Assembly: GCA_012295275.1 (NCBI GenBank)
Contig: CM022666.1
Coordinates: forward strand, 8,129,265 to 8,193,264
Length of the DNA: 64,000 nucleotides
Direction of reading: 5' to 3'
DNA from: Chrysomallon squamiferum
Lineage: Eukaryota > Mollusca > Gastropoda > Neomphalida > Peltospiridae
The notes beneath the pieces were generated by a model, which was given only the letters and a program-made list of their open reading frames with translations, had not been told where the DNA came from and ran no database searches. The position numbers and the translations under genes were made by a program. Numbering within the stretch: position 1 is the first letter of the stretch; each line of letters begins with the position of its first letter. Of this stretch, positions 41,823 through 52,900 are shown piece by piece.

Positions 41823-43250
41823 CATGCAAATATATTTTTATTATTTATTTATTTATTTATTTATCTATATGTTTATTCAGAATACATTTTCAGAAACAAA
41901 ACCCAAGATCAAAATTACTTTAATTTTTTTTATAATTTTATGAATCATTAATGGAACAAACAATTATGTTTTTATTTTTTTAATTTTTTAATTTTTTTGG
42001 TACATTATACTGTGAATGCTTTGATTTAAACTCCCAGTGAAAAAAAAAGTAATATAGTGTAAATTAAATCAAGATTTGTCAGGTATGCTTTTCTTCAGCA
42101 AACTGGAACATTTGAATATAAACTTTTTTCAGAAGGCTCAATGACTGTCTGCTGAATCTCATCTTGTTTCATCTTGGTTGTTGTGGTTGCAGTTTTTTAA
42201 AATTCAAAGATGTTTAGGTTTTTATCTTCATTATTTGTATGGATAATACAAAAACACATTTCGGAAGTTACTGGAAACAGGTGTGAAATAACATGTTTGT
42301 TTAAATACATCTCGTTTAAGATCGCCAGTAAATATTGCTAAACAAACATGGTAACATTTTATATATTAATTACTTCATTATGATATTACTTGAAAATCAT
42401 AATTTGGTGATTTTTGTTTTTTTTTCTTTCTTTTTTCTGGATGCTTTGGTTAATAGACGTATATCAGTTACTGATTTTCAGATAAAACTCAATAAACAAC
42501 AAAATACATAATATATTTTCAAACCCGGTTTAGACTGATATCATGATATACAGATTATTTGTAGTGAAATCCAAGTTCATTTGCAATATTTTGCAAACTG
42601 TCATTTCATTGATTTTTCGTAGGTTTTTTTGTTTTTTTTATATCCTCTTTTCTTAAAATTTTTGAGAGAGGTCATTTGAGATCATCTGGAGTTAGCTGTT
42701 TAATTTTTATATGAATTTTAAGATGAATTCAGATGAATTTGATGTATGTCGCGATTCAAGCAAAAGTTATTAGTCTTGGACATATCAGAATTTTTAAAAT
42801 GGCAGATTGCAAGATGAACCTTTCCCATTGGTTTAACTTTAAACATTAATGTATCTTAAGAAATTTTATTTTTATTACTAAATTATTTTTAATATCATTC
42901 TGAATATAATTTATCCTAACTTAAATTAGAATTTTATGTGTGTCTGTGTTTTTGATTGTTTGTATGTATGATTGTGTTAACATTAGCAAATTTATGGTGT
43001 ATGTGCATGCATGTATATATGTGTTCATGTTTGTTGTGTGTATGTGTGTCTGCGTGCATGTGTGTGTGTGTGTGTGTTGCACTTGTATGTTTCTGTATGT
43101 GCAGATTTACTCTAAATAGGCATATATAATATTACTTTTTTTTTTTTACTACATATTTTTGTTTGGAAGTAGTTTATACATGAAAGCCTAGATATATGTA
43201 GATAAGCATGTTTTGTTTGAATAATTTTGTTTATATTGATGATAACTTTG

Positions 43251-43283
<33 letters not shown>

Positions 43284-44084
43284 CAGATATATCTATAAGT
43301 GTCAGGATAACATATATTATCAGATGATCACATTTAAATTAGAATTATTTTCATTGACAGTTTCAAAAATAAATAAATAATTAAAATAAACTGGTAGATT
43401 TTAATTTTTATTTCACTCAGTATTTATTATTATTATTATTATTGTTACTATTATTATTATTTACTGTTGTTATTAATTTTTTTTTATTTGTTATTATCAT
43501 TATTGTTATTTATTGTTTTGTTCTTGATTTATTTATTTATTATTATTATTGTCGTTATTATTATTAAATTTATCATCATCATCATCATTCCCTTATCTAC
43601 ATTAACATTTATTGTTTACAGACATCTGGAGAACCTCAACCAGGCCCCAAGAAACCAGACAAGGCATGGCTTGTGGCAAAGTGGCACCATTTTGATGTTT
43701 TGTAAGTTTTTGTTTTCATAAATTTGAAACAACACATATACATAAAACAACACAATTATAAAGATGCATTTTGTTAAAACAAACATCAGCCAAACAATAT
43801 AACACTATGTATTGTATACCAATTGTATTGTATTATACATATTACATTTTTATTTTACATTGTTTTGTATTATATATTATACTGCTTTATATTGTTATTT
43901 AATAATTTAATCATTTTTATTATTGTAACTATTTTATTGTTACTGTTATTCTTAAACTATTATTATTATTGTTATTACAGTTTTATTATATTTATTATTA
44001 TTTCATTATTATTACTATTATTACTATTATTAAATTTTATTGTTATTTTATTATTATTATTTCATTATTTTTATTATTACAATC

Positions 44085-44134
<50 letters not shown>

Positions 44135-47100
44135 GTTATTATTATTATTATTATTATTAATATTATATTTTCAGATTTATGAAGCCACTGCTTACAAACT
44201 CACGGCCATCATTGATGGATACATTACCTAAATGTTGTCTACCTTTAACTAAGTTACTTACAACAGAAGAACAGCTTTCTCAAGTATTACACTAATTAAT
44301 TAAAAATGAGAGGAAAACATTTTTGTTGTTAAATTTTTTGTTTTTGCTACCACTTCTGTTACAAGCTACTGCTGATACTACTACTACCACTAGTACTAAT
44401 ACTGTAACATTCTAGAGCTGTTACTTTTATTATAATTATTACCACCATTATTAGTATTATTATTAATATTATTATTACTGTTATTATTACTGTTATTATC
44501 ACTGTTGTTATTAGCCAGAGTAGTAATAGTATAATAAGAATTATTAGTATTATTATTATTATTATTATTATAACTTATTATTATTTTACCGTTACCATAC
44601 ATTATTATTATTAGTTATTATTGTTATTACTTCTACTTCTACTACTACTATTATTATTACTGATATTTTCACTGTTGTTAGAAATTGTAGAATATTATAA
44701 TAATAAGAATTATTATTACTATTATTATTATTATATTTGTTATTATTATTATATCATTATTATCATCATCAGCATTATTATTATTTTTATTTTTATGATT
44801 ATTATTATAATGATTATTGTTATTATTATTATTGTTATTATGATTATTATTACATTATTATTATTATTATTATCATGATTATTATTATTACATTATTATT
44901 ATTATGATTATGATAACATTATTATTATTATTATTGTTATTTTGATTACATTATTATTATTATTGTTATTATGATTATTGTTATTTTAGTTTTATTATTA
45001 TTGTTATTATTGTTACTGTCGCAGGGTGAGATAAAGACTGAGTCAGACTCTGACACTGACATGATCATTGACAACACACAGCTGTCAATTGGAGGCAGCA
45101 GTGACATCATCTCAACATCGGCGAACAACCACAGCGCCGACACCCAGCCCAAAACACCCACCGAGGTTTGTGTTTCTTTTTCTTTCTTTGTCTCTTTCAT
45201 TCTTTCTTTCAGTCTTTTTATTGTTTTGTTGTTATTGTTGTTTAAATTAGAAAACTACATTTTTATTATTGAATTATTATATAACATGCATGTTGAAGGG
45301 ACAGTGATTCAAAATTTATATATGTATATAATTATGTGTGTATGTATATTTAGGTATATTTATTTGCTGGCTACAAAGAAAACTATTATTTTGTTGCCAT
45401 GTAGAATTACATGTATAATATTTGCTTTAGTCATACTTATTTCATTTAAATGTTTACTTTTACATAGAAATCTGTAATTATTTGCAGTCCTTTTTCAGTG
45501 CAGATACAGTCTTTCATGCTTTATATATATTTTTATCTGTGTGTGTGTGTAGGTGTGTGTGCGCATATTCATACATAGGTAACAACCTATATACATACAT
45601 ACAGATTTACAAAAACATAAACACACATACCTATGTATACACATACAGAAACACATAAATACTTATCTAAAAAACAGAAATTGAATTATATTTCTTAAAA
45701 AATAATAATCAAATTCTGTGACAAACAAACAATGTAAAACTGTTATTCTTTTGATATATTCCTTCACAGGGCTTATAAAATATTACAAAAAAGTAACTTT
45801 TTTGTTATTCAGAACCTATTTATTTCCTCTTTGCGTAATTTGGTTCTACTGAGTAATGTATTATAAGATATTTTATTTTTTTTATTTTTTTAAATTATTT
45901 CATTTCTGTGTATTTTTGAAAAATATAATGTATTATAAGATATTTTATTTTTTTTATTTTTTTAAATTTTTTCATTTCTGTGTATTTTTAAAAAATATTT
46001 TGCATCAAAAAAAAAAAAAGAAAGTAGAAACCTTCATTGTGATAAACATGAAGAAACAGACTCAAAGAGGTTTTGAAACAAAAAATAATAATTAATTATT
46101 CCTTCAGGGTTTACATACATTATTTAAAGATTTAAAAAAAAAAAAAAATTAATTCATTAATTAATCCGTTTGAAGGTAAATTTAATTGAGAAGCTTTGCA
46201 TTGGCTGTTGTAAACAAACGTTTGTTGTAGTTTAATTATCCCTTACTTCATTCATTACTTATTCGTTTTCTTCATTAATCATTTTATTTTATTTTTTGAA
46301 TCAGATTTTCAGAAAACTGATTTACAATTTTTAACATTTCTTCAATATTTAAAAATAAAAATTAATTTCACAATGTTTTATTAGTTTAAATAAAAATAAA
46401 AATACATTGTCTTTTTTCTTCTTTTTTCCTTTCAAATCTAATTTTATATTTTATAGTTTTCTTATTTTTTTTACTTGAAACATTATTTTTGTTTCTTATT
46501 ATTTAAATTATTTAATTATTATTAATTTTATTATTATTACTTTTATTATTATTATTCTTATTATTACATTTATTATTATTCTTCTTATTATTATATCATT
46601 ATCATCATCATCACCATCATCATCATTATTATTATTTTCTTTTTATGGATTATCATCATCATCATCATCATCGTCATCGTCGTCATCATCATTATTTTCC
46701 TTTTATGCATGAAACACGCCTGCCTGCCTGTCTTCAGTTTTCTTTCATTTTGTTTTGTTTCCTTCTTTTAATGTAGATTTCCATGGAGAGTACTCACAGT
46801 TACAGCAGTGATGAGCAACTACTCACTCCTTAGCACTCACTCACTCTCTCTATCTTTGTTGTGGGTAATCGCGGTTTCTGTCAGAACCATTCCAGAACAA
46901 ATTTTTTTTAACTCAGTCACTTGAGTCAAAAAAAAAAATATTAAAAACAAAATCATTTGCTGAAAGACTGTGGAACCCAGTGATAATGTGGTAAAGAAAT
47001 AAATAAATATAAATAATAATAATAACAACAATAATATATAAACAGTAAGAAAGTGTACCAATAATAATTAAGAAAACAATTTTTTAATATTTATTTATTA

Positions 47101-47448
47101 TTTTACATAAATAAATATTTAAGAAAAAAAATGAAAGAGAAAAAATATAACTAATAAACATTACAAATGATGGCTGACATATTATTTGGTGTAATAACTG
47201 GCCTTCATAACTGCTGATTTCTCTTATTTGACTTCACAATGTCAACAAACGCTAAAATAACAAATACATTTATGAAACATGAATAAAAATAAATAAAATT
47301 TAAAAACAGCTAAAGTAATAAAATTGTTGTATACACATATATATATGTGTATATAATGATAGAAAAATAATAATTATAATAATGATAATAATAATAATAA
47401 TAAATAACAAAATAATGATATAAATCAATAATTAAATAAATAAGTTGG

Positions 47449-47479
<31 letters not shown>

Positions 47480-48982
47480 CAACAACAATAATAATAAATA
47501 TAATAAATGTGAATACAACTAAATAAACAATATTTTAAAATATTAGGTTACGGAAGTACATAGAAAATCTTTTCATAATGTTATTTAGAATTTAAAATGT
47601 TTAATTCAGTAAATGTGAGATAAAGAGCTATACGTGGGGTCAGAAAAGTAAACCAGACAAACACAAGAATTAGCACATCTAGCTACAAAAATATTAAAAT
47701 GTTAATCAGAAAAAAAAAAAAAAAAAAAATTCAGTAAAGGCTTGCTACAAATAGTTGGGTTAAAAAAAAAAAAAAAAAAAACAAAGTCATAATTATCTGC
47801 TTACAAGAGAGTTCTTTTTTTAAAATATATTTTTAAAATTTAGACACTAAAAATTTAGTTTTAATTATATATATTTATATTTTAAATGTAGACATTAAAT
47901 TATTAGTTTTAATAGTATTTTTATATTTGAAGGTTTTTGGTAAGCAGCAAGTCTATGCTTTGAAAATGATAGAGATTTAATGTTTTTTTTTATATAGGTG
48001 AGAAGAATTTTTAATTTTCGCCAGATAAGTTTTGTGATTATTTATTTAATTATTGATATTTTTTATTTTTTTGTGGTGGTTGGGCTTTCATCTTGTAAAG
48101 TAAACATTCATCAGAATTCATATAATTGTTTGGGTTGGAAACTGGGTTCTGCAGTTGAAGCAAATGTGTTTTTTTTGTGTTCTGTGTTTTGTTTTACACT
48201 TTCCAAAATTTTGAAAATAGCTACTTATTTTTAAAAATAATTTATTTATTATAATATTTTATTTTTATATTCATTTTCATTTGGTTAACACTTGGGTTTT
48301 AAATTTGATTTTGATAAAGGATGACCTTGTTTCATTTTGGGACTAAGCAATTGGGGTTGTCAGTATTAAATTTATTTTTTTAAATTTAATTTGATTTAAT
48401 TTTAGTTATTTAAAGTTCCTAGGTTTTGGTTTACATTTTATTAATTCTTACTAAAAACGAAATTATCAGCTTCTATTAATACAGACTAACTTAATTTATA
48501 TTGAAATTATATTTCCATTAGCCCTTTCCACAGAAGATTACAAATTCATGTCATTATAATAGTTTTTAAATGTTTTGTTAACAATATGTGAAAAGTAAAT
48601 TTAAATTTGATAAATGTCCTTTGTTTAATGAGTAGGAGATATATAATCACAGCATTTTAAGATTAGGCCATATTGAAAATGTAGAAACATTTTGAAATAC
48701 TCATCTTAATATTTTACTGAACTGCACATTCAGTGATTCAGTATTTCAGTTTCAGTTTGGGTTACATCAAGGATGGTAGAACAAATACTCAACAGGAATT
48801 TATCAAATTTATTTATTTATTTATGTTAATTTTTTATATTTTATTTTAAAATAGTTTTTAAAGGGTCTCTTTGCAGTAATCTTGCCATTTTTATTTATTT
48901 AATTTTAATTTTTTTTTTTTTTTCATAAAAGTGATGAGCTAGAAATTTAATTTAAATTTATCTATTTACTTACTTATTTAAG

Positions 48983-49022
<40 letters not shown>

Positions 49023-49896
49023 TATTTAATGTTCTGTTCATTCCATTTTTGTTTCTCTTTTGTTGTTATTTATTTGTTTATGAATATGAATATGTATAAA
49101 TATACATAAACCTTTACTCTTTTACTGGCAACTTAGCACTTTATGCTGGCACAATTACAGTTAGGATTTTATTGACAAATGTGATTTGTTTAACACTTAC
49201 ATAACTGTCTATGTCTTGTCTGTTCACTGGAAGCTACAGCGATCACTGAACTGTGTCTGAATGGTCAATGACTTTTCTAAACTTTTATGAATTTTTTTTT
49301 TTTACCTTTTTATTCATTTATTTATTTTTGTTTTCTCATTCTTCTTCTTCTTATTATTATTTTTTTTCTTTCTTCTTTCTCATACTTTTTCTTCCTATTT
49401 ATTCTTTTATTAATTTTTTTTTATCTTCTTTCTTTCTTTCTTCCTTCCTTCCTCTTCTTTTTTCTTTCTTTCTTTATTAGTTTATTAAATGTTAATTTCA
49501 AAACAAAAAGGTCACAGGTTGTGGTATGTGCTGCTGTGTTTAATGTACTGGAGGTAATAATCTGTATTTTGTGTTTGTGTGAGAGAGAGACAGAGAGACG
49601 GAAAGACAAAGCATCATTAAAACAAATGTTCTGTCTGTATGTTTGTGTATGTGTGTGTTTCTGTTTTTACTTACAGCTGCTTTATATGCTCATTTTTACA
49701 TTCAAATGTTGATTAATAATCTTTATTGTTTACTACTAATAATTTACCACCTTAACTTCTGTGTATTTTTCCTAATAATTATGTAATTTCTTACCAGTTT
49801 CTTTTCATCATCATGTTGTTGTTGTTTTTATTTATTTTTTGTTTAAATAATAATACAAAAAAAAAATAAAAAAAAATAAAATAAAAAAAAATAATA

Positions 49897-49957
<61 letters not shown>

Positions 49958-52900
49958 TTAATACTAACAACAACCATGAGGTTATAAAATGTCCATCAAA
50001 ATGATGATGTTAATGCTAATGTTAAAGATAAAAATGATCCTGATGGTTATACATATAATAATAATAATAAATCAGAACAGTAAATAATTTAAAAAAAACA
50101 TTCCTCTGCTTACCATATATTGAAAATAAATAACAAATAAATGAAATAATAAATAAATAAATAGTAATATGCATTTCAGATTAATGGATGAGATTTAAAT
50201 GATATTTTTATTTTTATTTATTCAACAAATGGGTGAACATGTATGTGATTATGTATATTATTAAAAAAAAAAAACGTCAACTCTTTCTTCAGAAAATCTG
50301 GATCTGAAGTTCATGGTTTTATTTATTTTTTAAATCAGATGATTTGGTACTTACAGTATCTGTTTATTTTTAAACAGTTGCAAATTGTTCTATCTGTATT
50401 AACATTTTATTAAAAAAATTGTGCGTATAAGTGTGTGTGAGTGTGTTTGTGTGTGTTTTTGAGAGAGAGAGAGAGGAGACAGAAAGATGTATATGAATTT
50501 ATAAACATATAATCTTTATATTCTTTATACAGTAATGAAAATAAACTACTTTATATTTTGTTTTGACTTAGGACTTTTTCTTTTTCTTAAATTTTTTTTA
50601 TTTTTGTTTTTGTTTCCCAAGTTACAATATTTCTTAATGCCATCAATTGTTTCTTTGGTTACAACATTTATAGAACTGTTAATTATATTATAAACAACAC
50701 CACCCACCCCACCAAGGACAGAAACCAAAACCTAAAAAAAAATAAACTGTAAAAACCGAGTTGAATACAGAATGAAAAACAAGTTGTAAATGTAAAATAA
50801 ATAAAATGGCCAAAGTATTTTAAAATTATGTTGACAGTTTCTAAACTACAAGATTTCACAGTCAAAGTGGTTTCCTGTGAACAGAATCTTGCCAAATCAA
50901 ATATCAGGACAGTTTCAAAATCCCTTCAGCTTTCTGCTAGAGATTTAATCTGTTAATAGTTTATTTTGGAGAAAACAAAAGAAGAATCTCTGTGTTTTTT
51001 TAACCATTTAGCAGTAAGGATTCTTTTATATCCACCTTCCCATAGACAGCAATGTAAAAGGTGTCTGTTTCAAGCATGTTTTTGCAGAAATAAAGACTCA
51101 TACATTTCCTTACTACACTCTGCCAATACACTGTTAAACAGTTCTGTACTAAGCTAAACTGTTCACTGCACTACAGAACATTACAGTACACTGAGAGTAT
51201 CAGAAATGAAACAATACAAAGTATGTTATACTAAACCTGTACTGTACAACACTACACTGCATTGTACTACACTATGCTATACTACAGTATACTAAATGTA
51301 CACTGTACAAACCTACTTTAATATACTGTACTATACTGAACTGCACTATTCTATACTATACTTTGCTAAACAACACATACTATACTAAATTATACGACAC
51401 TATTCTATACTGTACTTTGCTATAGTAAACAATATTACACATACTATACTAAACCATACTACACTATTCTATACTGTACTTTGCTATAGTAAACAATATT
51501 ACACATACTATACTAAACTATACTACACATACTATACTAAACCATACTACACTATTCTATACTATACTTAGCTATACTATCAGAAATTCATCAAGCTTAT
51601 TTTTGACATTATAAAATAGTGTTTTATTTAATATTGATAGTTTAAGTGATATGTGCTTTTATAGTAGTAGTAGCAGCAGCAGCGATATTAATAGTAATTT
51701 ACAAGTCTTAGTGTTACTAGTTTTGTATTTTTTTCATTTCTGAATCTCATATCTTCTCTGCTGATGAATCCATACATTTGTTTGTTCATTGATTCATTCA
51801 TCCATCCATCCATCCATCCATCCATCAGCTATTTAATCATGTATTCATTTTTTTAAAAGATATATATATATATATCTTTTGAAGAGTAAATAATATACTA
51901 CAAGTTAAAAATTTATCTTTAATGTTTCTTCTTTTTTCTTTCTTTCATTCTTTCTTTTCCCATCCTTCTTTCTTTCCTCCCCCCTACTAAAAACTAAAGC
52001 TCTTATCTTTAACTATAAAACAATTATTAATTTGTTACTATGGTGTATATATACAGGCTGCATGTGCACACACATGCATGCACACATACAAGTGAGAAAA
52101 ACAAGTAGTATCTGGAAAATTGTTTTCAATGGAAAACAGCCTAAAGTCTGTTGATGTTGTAGTATTTTGTATAATAATGTCTTATAAAATTTTGTTGATA
52201 GTTTCATTTTATTTTCATTTTATTTAATATATGTTAGAAATCATGGACTTTGGTACACTATGGGGATTTTGATTGGAATAAGAAAAGGAAAAAAAAGCTA
52301 GAAATCATCTACCATAGTCCTTTTTTTAATACGATGGAATCACTGGAACAAGGAAAAAATTAAACATTACAGAAATGTTTAATAAAAGCAAAAAATCAAG
52401 TAAAATAGACTTGTTTGAAAGAAGAGAAAAACGTAAAAGTATTAGTGAAATGTTTTATAAAATGTTTTTGTTTTTCTTGTTTCTTTGATTGGTGGTGGGG
52501 GGGTTGTGCCTTTTTTGTGTTTTTGTTGTCTTTTTTTGCATTTTAAGTAAACAGACTTAAAATTGACTGGAGTATAGGTTGGAACAGAAGAAATGCTTAA
52601 AGTCCTGTAAAAATGTTTTATAAAATGTTTTTGTTTTTTTTGTTTCAGTATGAAGTTGACATTCATGCATGAGGTAGAATATAATAATTTTATTATTTTT
52701 TTATTTTTAAATTAACTTTAGGCATGTTGTATTTTTGGTTTTATTTTCTTGGCTGTTGGTGTGTGCTTCTTTTGGTTTTGGTTTTAAATTATTATTTTGT
52801 GTATTTCTTTCCTTTTTTTATAATTTCTGAAACTTTTGCACTGGTGTGTGTGTGTGTGTGTATGTGTGTGTGTGTGTGCGTGTTTATTTGCATGTCTTTT

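Noticed and set aside
43823-44878. Overlapping + strand frames in two or three phases made of Ile, Leu, Tyr
   Set aside because: The same ATT array read in different phases.
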